DNA from: Pseudomonadota bacterium
GTDB taxonomy: Bacteria; Pseudomonadota; Alphaproteobacteria; Rhizobiales; Beijerinckiaceae
Assembly (NCBI GenBank): GCA_021781815.1
Contig: JAJXWB010000004.1
Span: forward strand, 62,001-126,000
DNA length: 64,000 bases
Direction of reading: 5' to 3'
This document shows positions 9,160 through 18,129 of the stretch, piece by piece. The first letter of the stretch is position 1. Each line of letters opens with the position of its first letter. The position numbers were made by a program, and so were the translations under genes. The notes below the pieces were generated by a model. That model did not search any database. It had not been told where the DNA came from and was given only the letters and a program-made list of their open reading frames with translations.

Positions 9160-10013
9160 CGGTCGTCGACAGGCGGGTCACGCCGGCCCGGCCCGATCTC
9201 GCCGCAGCGCATCTCAAGGGCGAGGTGCAGGCGGCGCGTTTCGTCGTCGGACGCTCGATGCAGGTCGCCGCGCCCCTCGTCGATGTCAGATCCGCGCCGG
9301 CGCCCGACGCCAGCCTCGACACGCAGGCGCTCTGCGGCGAGCGCGTGACAGTCTATGAGGAAGAGGAGGGATGGGCGTGGGGGCAACTCGCCGACGATGG
9401 TTATGTCGGCTATCTGGCGGCCGCATCGCTTGCGCCTGACGTGATCGCGCCGACGCATCGCGTCGAGACGCGCGCGACCTTCGTCTATCCCGGTCCGGGC
9501 ATGAAATTGCCGCCGCTCGCGACGCTGCCGTTCGGCGCGCGGGTGACGGTTCTCGGCCTATCCGGGGATTTCGCGCGCATTTCGCGCGGCGGCTTCGTCT
9601 TTGCCCGACATCTCGTCGCCGTCGATACCCATGAGCCGGATTTCGTCGCCGTCGCGGAGAGCATGACAGGCGCGCCCTACCTCTGGGGCGGCAGGACGCC
9701 TGCCGGCGTCGACTGTTCCGGCCTCGTGCAGCTTTCCCTCGCCGCTGCGGGCGTCGCCGCGCCGCGCGACACGGACATGCAGGCGCGTGACCTTGGCGCG
9801 CCGCTGCCGGTCACGGACGATCTCGACGCCCTGCGCCGGGGCGACCTCGTTTTCTGGAAGGGGCATGTCGGCATCATGCGCGACGCGACAACGCTGTTGC
9901 ACGCCAACGGCCATCACATGCTGGTCGCGAGCGAAAGGCTCGCCGACGCGCGGGCGCGCATCGCCGCCAACAGTTTTGGCGCGATCACGACGATCAGGCG
10001 GCTGGCTTGGTGA
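9156..10013 (+). CDS. NlpC/P60 peptidoglycan endopeptidase with SH3 domains
   Basis: A 285-residue cysteine peptidase of the C40 (NlpC/P60) family, expected to cut the gamma-D-glutamyl to diaminopimelate bond in peptidoglycan peptides. Two bacterial SH3-like segments (about 36-93 and 100-155) precede the catalytic domain. The nucleophile is Cys187 in VDCSGLV and the general base is His237 in GHVGIM. No signal peptide is evident, so it may be cytoplasmic and act on recycled muropeptides, as in similar dipeptidyl-peptidases. The ATG at 9156 overlaps the stop of the MarR gene; the longer open frame upstream is a shadow. Confidence 0.9.
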   Translation: MTVVDRRVTPARPDLAAAHLKGEVQAARFVVGRSMQVAAPLVDVRSAPAPDASLDTQALCGERVTVYEEEEGWAWGQLADDGYVGYLAAASLAPDVIAPTHRVETRATFVYPGPGMKLPPLATLPFGARVTVLGLSGDFARISRGGFVFARHLVAVDTHEPDFVAVAESMTGAPYLWGGRTPAGVDCSGLVQLSLAAAGVAAPRDTDMQARDLGAPLPVTDDLDALRRGDLVFWKGHVGIMRDATTLLHANGHHMLVASERLADARARIAANSFGAITTIRRLAW

Positions 10014-10055
10014 TTCGGTCTGCCGCGTCCGCTTTCTAGGGGACGACATCCATCC

Positions 10056-11390
10056 TTATGCTGCAGGGGTCGTGAGGCGTTCGATGACGAGGGGCCGCTG
10101 CGCGGGCGGCGCGTCCTCGATGATGAAGACGCGACGGATGGCCTCGCCCGCCGCCTCCGCCTGCGCCTCGTCCCGCGCATGTACGATTGCCAGCGGCCTG
10201 TCGCCGACGGGCGTTCCGATCGGCGCAGTCTCCGAAAACCCGACCGCTCGGTCGATTGCGTCTCCGGCGTTTCGCCGGCCGCCGCCGAGCGCGACGACGG
10301 CCAGGCCGAGCGCGCGCGTGTCGATGCGCGCGACGTAGCCTTTCACCGGCGCGAATATTTCCCGCACGACCGGCGCGGCCGGCAGGCGCGCGCCGCGCGC
10401 CTCCAGCAGATCGCGCGGACCGCCGAGCGCGGCGACCATTCTTGCAAAGCGTTCCGCAGCCGCGCCGCTATCGAGCGCATTCTCGATGTCGCGCGCGGCG
10501 TCATCCAGAGAAGGCGCAAGTCGGCCCAAAGTTAGCATGTCTGCGCCGAGCGCCACGACAATGTCGCGCAGGCGCCGGTCGGCGCGCCGCCCCGCGAGAA
10601 AATCGGTTGCATGCAAGACCTCGATCGCATTGCCGGCGCAGGGCGCAAGCGGCTCGTTCATGTCGGTGATGAGCGCGCGCGTCGGCAATCCGGCGCCGTC
10701 GCCGGTCGCAACCAGCGCATGGGCGAGCGCGCGCGCCGCATCGAGCGAGGGCATGAACGCGCCATTTCCCGTCTTCACGTCCATCGTGAGGGCGTCGAGC
10801 CCGGCGGCGAGTTTCTTGGAGAGGATCGAGGCGGTGATCAGGGGGATCGATTCGACCGTCGCCGTCACGTCCCGCACCGCATAGAGCCGCCGGTCGGCGG
10901 GGGCGAGGTCGGCGCTCTGGCCGACAATGGCGCAACCGGTCTCGCGCACGATTTGCTGGAACGCCGCCAGGTCCGGGTCCGTGCGGTAGCCCGGAATCGA
11001 TTCGAGCTTGTCGACCGTCCCGCCGGTATGGCCGAGGCCGCGGCCGGCGATCATCGGGACGAAGCCGCCGCAGGCTGCCACCGCCGGGGCGAGGATCAGG
11101 CTCACATTGTCGCCGATTCCGCCCGTCGAATGCTTGTCGAGGACCGGGCCGGGCAGATCGTGCGCCCGCCAGTCGAGTCTGCGGCCCGATCCGGCCATGG
11201 CGGCGGTGAGATCGGCCGCCTCGCGCGCGTCCATGCCGCGGAAGAACACCGCCATGGCGAAGGCGGCGACCTGGCCGTCGCCGATCACGCCATTCGTCAG
11301 CCCCTCGACGAAGGAGTTTGTTTCACCCCGAGTGAGCACGGCGCCGTCGCGCTTGCGTCGGATGATTTCCTGGGCGAGTAAAGGGGCCAT
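10056..11390 (-). CDS. deoA: Thymidine phosphorylase
   Basis: Catalyses thymidine + phosphate to thymine + 2-deoxyribose 1-phosphate in pyrimidine nucleoside salvage. The 444-residue protein fits the family in length and has the signature GPVLDKHSTGGIGDNVS, followed by the phosphate-binding region GRGLGHTGGTVDKLE. The ATG at 11390 is preferred; a GTG six bases upstream is in frame. It is the last gene of a three-gene salvage operon (cdd, purine nucleoside phosphorylase, deoA) on the minus strand, 15 bases after the phosphorylase gene. Confidence 0.95.
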   Translation of the reverse strand: MAPLLAQEIIRRKRDGAVLTRGETNSFVEGLTNGVIGDGQVAAFAMAVFFRGMDAREAADLTAAMAGSGRRLDWRAHDLPGPVLDKHSTGGIGDNVSLILAPAVAACGGFVPMIAGRGLGHTGGTVDKLESIPGYRTDPDLAAFQQIVRETGCAIVGQSADLAPADRRLYAVRDVTATVESIPLITASILSKKLAAGLDALTMDVKTGNGAFMPSLDAARALAHALVATGDGAGLPTRALITDMNEPLAPCAGNAIEVLHATDFLAGRRADRRLRDIVVALGADMLTLGRLAPSLDDAARDIENALDSGAAAERFARMVAALGGPRDLLEARGARLPAAPVVREIFAPVKGYVARIDTRALGLAVVALGGGRRNAGDAIDRAVGFSETAPIGTPVGDRPLAIVHARDEAQAEAAGEAIRRVFIIEDAPPAQRPLVIERLTTPAA

Positions 11391-11405
11391 CCGCACGTCC
11401 TGCGC

Positions 11406-12221
11406 CTACGCCCCGGCGAGTTCGCGCGTCCGGGGAAGCGCGCGCAGCAGGCGGCGCATGCCGATGGCGGCGGCCTGCGCCTGTTTCAGCGTGGTCGAGT
11501 GGCTCGGCGCGCCGCCGGAGAATCCCGCGCCGTAATGGGTGACGGCGCCGACGGCGGCCACGTTGACACCGAGCCGGCGCGCCAGAATCACTTCCGGAAC
11601 CATCGACCAGGCGATGACGTCAGCGCCAAGCACGCGGGCCATTTTCACTTCCGCCGGCGTCTCGAACGAAGGGCCGGAGAACCACATCATCACGCCTTCA
11701 TGTGTCTGCGCGCCGCAATGCAGGGTCGCGCGCTTCAGGCGACGGAACAGCTTCGGATCGTAAGCGTCGGTGAGCGACACGAAGCCGCCGTCGGCGGACA
11801 TGCCGATCAGCGGATTGATGCCGCCGAAATTGATGTGGTCGGTGATGAGCACGAGATTGCTCGGATGCATGTCGGCGCGCACCGAGCCGACTCCGGCGGT
11901 GAGAATGAGGTTCTGTGCGCCGAGCATGGCGAGCGTCTCGAGCGGGACGGCCATCGCCGCGGCGTCCGCATTGCGATGGAATTCGGCGCGCCCGCGCATG
12001 TAGGCGACGCTGAGCCCGTCGTGCGCGGCCACCGTCAGTACGCCGTCCGGCGCGGTATGCCCCTCGGGGAAGCCCGGCAGATCGGCGTAGGGAATGACGA
12101 TGGCGTCGTCGAGGCCGTCGGCGACGCTGCCGAGCCCCTCGCCAAGCACGATCGCGAGGTCGACCGACTGGACGCCGCGCGAATTGATGATGTCTGTCGC
12201 CTGTTCGACGGCTTCCGTCAT
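11406..12221 (-). CDS. Purine nucleoside phosphorylase (trimeric PNP family)
   Basis: A 271-residue nucleoside phosphorylase of the PNP/MTAP family that splits purine nucleosides with phosphate. Visible family features include VLGEGLGSVAD, the loop LILTAGVGSVRADMHPSNLVLITDHINF and the C-terminal MVPEVILARRLGVNVAAVGAVT with an Asn/Glu specificity region. It resembles the trimeric XapA/PunA type more than hexameric DeoD, so no symbol is given. Its ATG overlaps the cdd stop by four bases (ATGA), which indicates coupling to cytidine deaminase. Confidence 0.9.
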   Translation of the reverse strand: MTEAVEQATDIINSRGVQSVDLAIVLGEGLGSVADGLDDAIVIPYADLPGFPEGHTAPDGVLTVAAHDGLSVAYMRGRAEFHRNADAAAMAVPLETLAMLGAQNLILTAGVGSVRADMHPSNLVLITDHINFGGINPLIGMSADGGFVSLTDAYDPKLFRRLKRATLHCGAQTHEGVMMWFSGPSFETPAEVKMARVLGADVIAWSMVPEVILARRLGVNVAAVGAVTHYGAGFSGGAPSHSTTLKQAQAAAIGMRRLLRALPRTRELAGA

Positions 12222-12643
12222 GTGCGTGACTCTGGGCTGGTGGTGGCGAGATGGCGCGGGCCGAAGGAATGCGGCAGCAACGCGCCGAGCGAGAACGTCG
12301 CCTTCACGCCGGATCCGTCCGCCGCGAACACGGCTGTTTCGTCGCCGCCGAATTCGCGCAGCCGCTGGCGACAGGCGCCGCAGGGAGTGACGGGTTCGGC
12401 GGTGTCCGCGGCGACGAGCGCCTCGGTGATTCCGGTCTCGCCGGCGGCCACGGCGGCGGAGAGAGCGGCGGCTTCCGCACAGGTTCCGACAGGGTAGGCG
12501 GCGTTCTCGACATTGCAGCCGGCGTAAATGGCGCCCGAGGCGCCGCGCACCGCCGCGCCGACCGCAAATCCGGAATACGGCGCATAGGCATGCGCCCGCG
12601 CCGCCCAGGCGGCGGCGAACAGATCGCCCTTGCCCTTGTTCAT
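12218..12643 (-). CDS. cdd: Cytidine deaminase
   Basis: A 141-residue homotetrameric-type zinc deaminase converting cytidine and deoxycytidine to uridine and deoxyuridine. Zinc ligands and catalytic Glu are in TCAEAAAL (Cys-Ala-Glu) and PCGACRQRL, with the substrate motif GCNVENAAYP. The start at 12643 was chosen because it begins the conserved N-terminus (AWAARAHAYAPYSGFAVGAA); the longer open frame upstream overlaps the divergent gamma-glutamyltransferase gene. It is the first gene of the salvage operon. Confidence 0.94.
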   Translation of the reverse strand: MNKGKGDLFAAAWAARAHAYAPYSGFAVGAAVRGASGAIYAGCNVENAAYPVGTCAEAAALSAAVAAGETGITEALVAADTAEPVTPCGACRQRLREFGGDETAVFAADGSGVKATFSLGALLPHSFGPRHLATTSPESRT

Positions 12644-12713
12644 GCCCCGCGCCTTTGGTTGTTTGCGGCCGAACCGTCTAGAAGTTCGTTCGACATGCAA
12701 GGATGCCCGGAAA

Positions 12714-14465
12714 ATGACGAAGGATTTGCAAACGTGGCTGCATAGACTCACGGTCGCATTCTGCTGCGCCTTGGTCGCGCCGCTCGGATCGGCGCGGGCC
12801 GACGACATGCCGCCGATCATCGCCGGCGCGGCGCGCGTGCTGCCGGTTCTCGCCCGCAACGGCATGGTCGTCGCACAGGAAAAGACCGCCGCGCGCATTG
12901 GCCTCGATGTGCTGAGGCGCGGCGGCAATGCGGTGGACGCAGCCGTCGCGACCGGATTCGCGCTGGCCGTTACCCTGCCGCGCGCCGGAAATATCGGCGG
13001 CGGCGGGTTCATGCTGGCGCATCTGGCCAAGGAAAACCGCGACGTAGCTCTCGATTATCGCGAGATCGCGCCGGGCGCGGCGACCGGCGACATGTTTCTG
13101 AACGCCGCCGGCGAAGCCGATCCTGCCAAATCCCGCGACAGCGGCCTCGGCGTCGGCGTTCCCGGCACTGTCGCCGGCCTCTCCTATGCGCTGGCGCATT
13201 GGGGCAGCGGCAAATTCTCGCTCGCCGAGATCGTGGCGCCGGCGATCCGGCTGGCGCGCGAGGGCGTGGAGGTCGCCGACGATCTGGCCGATTCGCTGCC
13301 GCAGGCCGCGCGCCGGCTCGGACGGTGGGATTCGAGCCGGCGCATCTTCCTCCATGCGGACGGTTCGGCGCTGGTCGCCGGCGACAGGCTCGTGCAGACT
13401 GAGCTTGCCGCGACGCTGGAGCGGATCGCGCAGGAGGGCCCGCAAGGCTTCTACAAGGGAGAAACGGCGCAAAAGATTGTCGCCGCTGTTCAGGGGGCCG
13501 GCGGGCGGATGACCGCCGAAGACCTCGCCAGCTATGCGCCGCAGGAGCGCGCGCCCGTCCGCGGAACCTATCGCGGTCACGACGTCGTCTCGATGCCGCC
13601 GCCCTCCTCCGGCGGCGTGCACCTGATCGAACTCCTGAACATCATGGAGCATTTCCCGATCGCCCGGACCGGGCCGCAGACGGCCGACACCATCCACGTC
13701 ATGGCGGAAGCGATGAAGCTCGCCTTCGCCGACCGGGCGAATTGGCTCGCTGATCCCGATTTCGTCAAAATCCCGGTCGCCGGTCTGCTTTCCAAAAGAT
13801 ACGCGGCGACGCTCGCCGCCGAAATTTCGCTGGATCGCGCGCGCCCGGCGGCCGAGATCAGGAAAGTCGATCCCGCGCCGTTCGAGGGCGACCAGACCAC
13901 GCATTTTTCGGTCGTCGACAAGGATGGCGACGCTGTCGCCAATACCTACACGCTGAATTTCTCCTATGGGCTGGGAATGGTAGCCGACGGCACGGGCGTT
14001 CTCCTGAACAACGAACTCGATGATTTCGCCGCCAAACCCGGCGCGCCCAACGCCTTTGGCCTCGTTGGCGGGACAGCCAACGCGCCCGGACCGCGCAAGC
14101 GCCCATTGTCGTCGATGACGCCGACCATCGTGCTGAAGGACGGCAAGGTGGAGATCGTCACAGGTTCGCCCGGCGGCCCGCGCATCATAACGACTGTGCT
14201 CGAACAGATCAGCGACATGCTCGACCATGGCATGAACGCGGCCGAAGCGGTGGACGCCCCGCGTTTTCACAACCAGTGGTTGCCCGATCTGGTGCTGGTC
14301 GAACGCGGCCTGTCGGCTGACACGATCGCGCTGCTTCGCGCGAAAGGCCAGAATGTCGTCGTCGGCGGCGCGATGGGCTCGGTCTGCACGATCCAGATCG
14401 TCGACGGGCAGATGATGGGCGCAGCGGATTCACGCCAGAGGGGGACAGCGGCGGCGGGGTGGTGA
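12714..14465 (+). CDS. ggt: Gamma-glutamyltransferase (periplasmic, self-processing)
   Basis: Hydrolyses or transfers the gamma-glutamyl group of glutathione in the periplasm. The 583-residue precursor starts with a Sec signal peptide ending near ARA-DD. It then has the large-subunit features GGNAVDAAVATGFAL and GGGGFML, and the autocleavage site at the first or second Thr of DQTTHFSVVD. The small subunit follows with PLSSMTPTIVL and GSPGGPRI. The ATG at 12714 is chosen because the signal peptide begins there; the 28 residues upstream in frame overlap the divergent cdd start. Convergent with the GST gene downstream. Confidence 0.94.
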   Translation: MTKDLQTWLHRLTVAFCCALVAPLGSARADDMPPIIAGAARVLPVLARNGMVVAQEKTAARIGLDVLRRGGNAVDAAVATGFALAVTLPRAGNIGGGGFMLAHLAKENRDVALDYREIAPGAATGDMFLNAAGEADPAKSRDSGLGVGVPGTVAGLSYALAHWGSGKFSLAEIVAPAIRLAREGVEVADDLADSLPQAARRLGRWDSSRRIFLHADGSALVAGDRLVQTELAATLERIAQEGPQGFYKGETAQKIVAAVQGAGGRMTAEDLASYAPQERAPVRGTYRGHDVVSMPPPSSGGVHLIELLNIMEHFPIARTGPQTADTIHVMAEAMKLAFADRANWLADPDFVKIPVAGLLSKRYAATLAAEISLDRARPAAEIRKVDPAPFEGDQTTHFSVVDKDGDAVANTYTLNFSYGLGMVADGTGVLLNNELDDFAAKPGAPNAFGLVGGTANAPGPRKRPLSSMTPTIVLKDGKVEIVTGSPGGPRIITTVLEQISDMLDHGMNAAEAVDAPRFHNQWLPDLVLVERGLSADTIALLRAKGQNVVVGGAMGSVCTIQIVDGQMMGAADSRQRGTAAAGW

Positions 14466-14483
14466 TGCGTCTGGGTTCGAACG

Positions 14484-14505
14484 GAGGCGCGTAATTCCGC
14501 GCCTC
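14484..14505. terminator. Hairpin between convergent ggt and GST genes
   Basis: A perfect 8-bp inverted repeat (GAGGCGCG with CGCGCCTC) around a 6-base loop lies in the 50-base gap between two convergent stops. There is no T-run on either strand, so a bidirectional terminator is an inference from position. Confidence 0.5.
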
Positions 14506-14515
14506 GCCGGATGCC

Positions 14516-15172
14516 TCAGAATTCCACGTCGAGTTCTTCCAGTTCCTCCGGCTCTTCCATGGCCGCGGCGGTCCATTCCTGAACAGAGCGGGCGCTCAGC
14601 ATCTTGTCGCGATAGGCGGCGCATGGCGCGTCGAGCTTCACGTCGTAGGTCCTGAAACGCGAGCAGACCGGCGTGTACATGGCGTCGGCGATGGTGGGGC
14701 GCTCGCCGAACAGGAAAGGGCCGCCATAGGCCTGCAGGCATCCCCGCCAGATCGACAGGACGCGGTCGATGTCGGTCTGGGCGCCGGCCCAGACCTTGAA
14801 GCCGGGATAATGGCCCTTGATGTTCATCGGCAACGCCGACCGCAGATTGACGAACCCCTGATGCATTTCGCCGCAAATGGCGCGGCAGTGGGCGCGTGTG
14901 GCTCGATCCGTTGGCAGCAGGTTCGATTTCGGTTTGATTTCGTTGAGGAATTCGGCGATCGCGAGCACATCCCAAACCTCGACCCCGTCATATTCCAGCT
15001 TTGGCACCAGAAACGACGGCGACAAGTGGAGCAGCTCGGCGCGGGCGTTCGGATCTCCGGCCGGCAGCGTCTTTACGGCAAAATCAATTCCTGCGCCTTT
15101 GCAGATCATCCAGCCGCGCAGCGACCAGGACGAATAATTGCGGCTAGAAATCGTCAGTACGCCCTTCGGCAT
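14516..15172 (-). CDS. Glutathione S-transferase family protein
   Basis: A 218-residue GST-fold protein. The N-terminal thioredoxin-like half has the active-site region ISSRNYSSWSLRGW, and the glutathione-binding loop VPKLEYDGVEVWDVLAIAEFL contains the usual cis-Pro. The C-terminal half is all-helical and ends in an acidic EEPEELEELDVEF tail. The substrate is unknown. It is convergent with ggt and divergent from the PHB depolymerase gene, with about 265 bases of possible promoter DNA between. Confidence 0.88.
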   Translation of the reverse strand: MPKGVLTISSRNYSSWSLRGWMICKGAGIDFAVKTLPAGDPNARAELLHLSPSFLVPKLEYDGVEVWDVLAIAEFLNEIKPKSNLLPTDRATRAHCRAICGEMHQGFVNLRSALPMNIKGHYPGFKVWAGAQTDIDRVLSIWRGCLQAYGGPFLFGERPTIADAMYTPVCSRFRTYDVKLDAPCAAYRDKMLSARSVQEWTAAAMEEPEELEELDVEF

Positions 15173-15437
15173 TGCCTTTTCTCCCCATTGGCGAGCAGGT
15201 TAGCACGCCCTTCCGCACAGCGAAACAATACGCTTTCGCACCCGATGATCGAACGGGGCGCTGGGCGCCTCATCCACAGGCAGGCAGTGTCTTTTTACCG
15301 CCTGTTGGCCGCATTGTTCCAAAACACGTGCCAATTAGGGCCAAAAGTCGTATCGCGCGTTGATTGGCGCCAACTTAGCATGGCAGCATGAGCGACGGCC
15401 CCGCTGTGGGTCCGCGGATTGGTCGAGGCTCGAATAA
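15173..15437. other. Divergent intergenic region, GST / PHB depolymerase
   Basis: 265 bases without a convincing gene. It should hold the promoters of both divergent genes. A 10-bp palindrome TTGGCGCCAA is at 15364-15373, about 65 bases before the depolymerase start, with a related GCCAATTAGG further upstream. An operator role is only a guess. Confidence 0.4.
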
Positions 15438-16658
15438 ATGCTCTATTACGCGTACCAGGCGCAGGACGATCTGATGGACCCTTTCCGGATCCTCGCCCGT
15501 TCGGCTTTGGAGGCGATGGAGAATTCCTGGATCTCCAGGTCCGGCGTCCCCTTTGTAGGCAATGTCTCGGCCGCCTACGAACTGATCGCGCGCGCGCATC
15601 TCACCCATAGCCGGCCGCCCTTCGACATCGCCTCGGTCAGGGTGGGCAAGCGCGACGTGTCCGTGACCGAGGAGGTGGCGTATTCGACCGCGTTCGGGTC
15701 GCTCCTGCATTTCAAGAAAGACGTCAGCGGCGCCGCCCAGCCGCGCGTATTGGTTGTGGCGCCCCTGTCTGGCCATTTTGCAACGCTGCTGCGCTCGACG
15801 GTCCGCACACTGCTCGCTGACAATGACGTTTACATTACGGACTGGCACAACGCGCGCGAAGCGCCGCTGGCGGACGGCGAGTTCGGCATGGAGGGCTATA
15901 TCCGCCATATCATGACCTTCCTGGAAAAGCTCGGGCCCGGCGCGCATATGGTGGCGGTCTGCCAGCCATGCGTACAGGCGCTGGCGGCGACCGCGATCAT
16001 GGCGGAGGACGACAATCCGTGCACGCCCGCCAGTCTGACGCTGATGGCCGGCCCCATCGATTGTCGGCTCAATCCGACCAAGGTCAATGAACTCGCCACC
16101 ACGCGGCCGATCAGTTGGTTCGAGAACAATCTGATCGCCACGGTGCCCCACCGGTTCAAGGGCGGCGGCCGGCGTGTCTATCCGGGCTTCATGCAGCTTG
16201 CCGCCTTCATGTCGATGAACCTCGACCGCCATGTGAAGGCGCATGTCGAACTCTACAACAATCTCGCAGCCGGCGAGATGGAGAAGGCGCGGCAGACGAA
16301 GGCCTTCTATGACGAATATTTCGCGGTGCTCGACCTGACAGCGGAATTCTATCTGGAGACGGTCAAGCTGGTGTTCCAGGATTATGCGCTTGCCAAGGGT
16401 GAACTGACATTCGATGGCCGCACGGTCGATCCCAGGGCGATCCGCAAGACGACGCTGCTGACAGTCGAGGGCGAGCGCGACGATATCTGCTCGGTTGGCC
16501 AGACGCTGGCCGCTCACGACCTGACGCCTTCGCTCCGGCCCTATCGCAAGCGCCACCATCTGCAGGCCGGCGTGGGTCACTATGGCGTGTTTTCCGGCAA
16601 GAAGTGGGACACGCAAATCTATCCGCTCGTGCGCAACGCTATCCTGTCGAGCGAATAG
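15438..16658 (+). CDS. phaZ: Intracellular polyhydroxybutyrate depolymerase
   Basis: Mobilises native intracellular PHB granules to 3-hydroxybutyrate oligomers. The 406-residue alpha/beta-hydrolase has no signal peptide, as expected. The nucleophile region MVAVCQPCVQAL (Cys175/Cys178) replaces the usual lipase-box Ser, as in Ralstonia-type PhaZ1 enzymes where a Cys is the nucleophile. Other family segments are VYITDWHNAR and the C-terminal KRHHLQAGVGHYGVFSGKKW with the catalytic His. It implies that the organism stores PHB. It is followed by the malonate genes on the same strand after 65 bases. Confidence 0.94.
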   Translation: MLYYAYQAQDDLMDPFRILARSALEAMENSWISRSGVPFVGNVSAAYELIARAHLTHSRPPFDIASVRVGKRDVSVTEEVAYSTAFGSLLHFKKDVSGAAQPRVLVVAPLSGHFATLLRSTVRTLLADNDVYITDWHNAREAPLADGEFGMEGYIRHIMTFLEKLGPGAHMVAVCQPCVQALAATAIMAEDDNPCTPASLTLMAGPIDCRLNPTKVNELATTRPISWFENNLIATVPHRFKGGGRRVYPGFMQLAAFMSMNLDRHVKAHVELYNNLAAGEMEKARQTKAFYDEYFAVLDLTAEFYLETVKLVFQDYALAKGELTFDGRTVDPRAIRKTTLLTVEGERDDICSVGQTLAAHDLTPSLRPYRKRHHLQAGVGHYGVFSGKKWDTQIYPLVRNAILSSE

Positions 16659-16723
16659 CGCACGCCAACCTTTCTGCGCCGCAATCGCCTGTATGATGGC
16701 GTTGCTTTCGCCGGGGGTGGTCC

Positions 16724-18091
16724 ATGAACAGCGCGTTTTTCTCAGATTTGCTGTCGACGATTTCCGAGCGCGGGCGCACGCTTCTGCGGCTCAAGACCTG
16801 GCCGCAGGATGCAGCGGGCCGCGCGGGCAGCCTGATCGATTTGTGCCGCGCGCTCCTGTCGGGCCGCGGCGAAGCCTCGGGCTTGGCCATGGCGGCGGAA
16901 GTGTTCGCCCGTTACCGCACGCTCGACGATGCGGGTCGCGCCGCCTTCTTCGCAGCCCTCGCCGACGAGTTCGGACCGGACCATGACCGGCTGATCGCAG
17001 CGATGGAGAAATGGCGCGCAGATCCCTGCGATGCGGTCGCAGCCTCCGTGCATTACGCCTCCGAGCCGCGTCGGCTCGAATTGTTCCGTCGTCTCAACCG
17101 CGCGCCTGGCGGCACCGCTGCGCTGGTCGAGATGCGCGCCGACCTGGTGGATGAATTGCGAATCAACCGCGGGCTGACGTTGGTCGACCGGGATTTCACG
17201 CATCTGTTCGCCTCCTGGTTCAACCGCGGCTTTCTTGTGTTGCGGCGGATCGACTGGTCGACGCCGGCGAACATTCTCGAACGGATCATCCGTTACGAAG
17301 CCGTGCATGAAATTCGCGACTGGAACGATCTGCGGCGGCGCATCGATCCGCCGGACCGGCGTTGTTACGCCTTTTTCCATCCGGCCCTCGTCGATGAGCC
17401 GCTGATCTTCGTCGAGGTGGCGCTGGTCGAAGCCATACCCGGCGCCATCGCGCCGCTGCTCGCGGGCGAACGCGTTCAGGTCTCGCCCGAGCGTGCGCGC
17501 ACGGCCGTGTTCTATTCCATCTCCAACTGTCAGCGGGGGCTCGCTGGCGTCACGTTCGGAAATTTCCTTATCAAGCAGGTGGTCGAAGAGTTGCGGCGCG
17601 AACTGCCGCGCGTCGAAACCTTCGTCACGCTCTCGCCCGTCCCCGGTTTTCGCGCCTGGCTGGCCAGGGCGGAGGATGCGCCGGTCGAAGCCGACGCGCT
17701 GGCGCAGCTCGCGGCGCTCGACGATTCCGCCTGGACAAGCGATCCGGAGGCCGCCGAACGTCTGCGGCGCATTGTCGAGCCGCTCGCCGCGCATTATTTC
17801 CTCAAGGCGCGCACGCCCGACGGGCGCGTCGTCGATCCTGTGGCCCGCTTCCATCTCGGCAACGGCGCCCGGCTTGAGCGCATAGACTGGATGGGCGATC
17901 TGTCAGGCAAGGGCCTCAAGGAATCGGCCGGCGTGATGGTCAATTATCTCTATGACCTCGACGATATCGAGAAGAACCACGAAGCTTTCGCCAACCAAGG
18001 CGAAGTCGTCGCCTCCGGCGCCGTCAAGCGCCTGTTGAAGGGCGAACGCGCGATTTTCGGCATTGCCGCGCCGAGTTTCTCGCAAGGGTGA
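16724..18091 (+). CDS. matA: Malonyl-CoA decarboxylase
   Basis: Catalyses malonyl-CoA to acetyl-CoA + CO2. The 455-residue protein has the N-terminal helical domain and the GNAT-like catalytic domain of the MCD family, including YAFFHPALVDEPLIFVEVAL and FYSISNCQRGLAGVTFG, with the C-terminal GVMVNYLYDL. It lies directly before a malonyl-CoA synthetase gene (matB), the same pairing as in the rhizobial mat operon, so together they turn malonate into acetyl-CoA. No matR regulator or matC carrier is adjacent. Confidence 0.94.
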   Translation: MNSAFFSDLLSTISERGRTLLRLKTWPQDAAGRAGSLIDLCRALLSGRGEASGLAMAAEVFARYRTLDDAGRAAFFAALADEFGPDHDRLIAAMEKWRADPCDAVAASVHYASEPRRLELFRRLNRAPGGTAALVEMRADLVDELRINRGLTLVDRDFTHLFASWFNRGFLVLRRIDWSTPANILERIIRYEAVHEIRDWNDLRRRIDPPDRRCYAFFHPALVDEPLIFVEVALVEAIPGAIAPLLAGERVQVSPERARTAVFYSISNCQRGLAGVTFGNFLIKQVVEELRRELPRVETFVTLSPVPGFRAWLARAEDAPVEADALAQLAALDDSAWTSDPEAAERLRRIVEPLAAHYFLKARTPDGRVVDPVARFHLGNGARLERIDWMGDLSGKGLKESAGVMVNYLYDLDDIEKNHEAFANQGEVVASGAVKRLLKGERAIFGIAAPSFSQG

Positions 18092-18129
18092 TAAAGCAAG
18101 AAACGCAACAATGGGAAGGCTCACGTCGT

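Noticed and set aside
12678-14270. Minus-strand open frame of 530 codons opposite ggt
   Set aside because: Antisense shadow; the Arg/His-rich translation has no family character, while the plus strand carries every GGT motif.
15364-15373. TTGGCGCCAA palindrome as a defined operator
   Set aside because: Short GC-centred palindromes are frequent in DNA of this composition; no second matched copy supports a regulator site.
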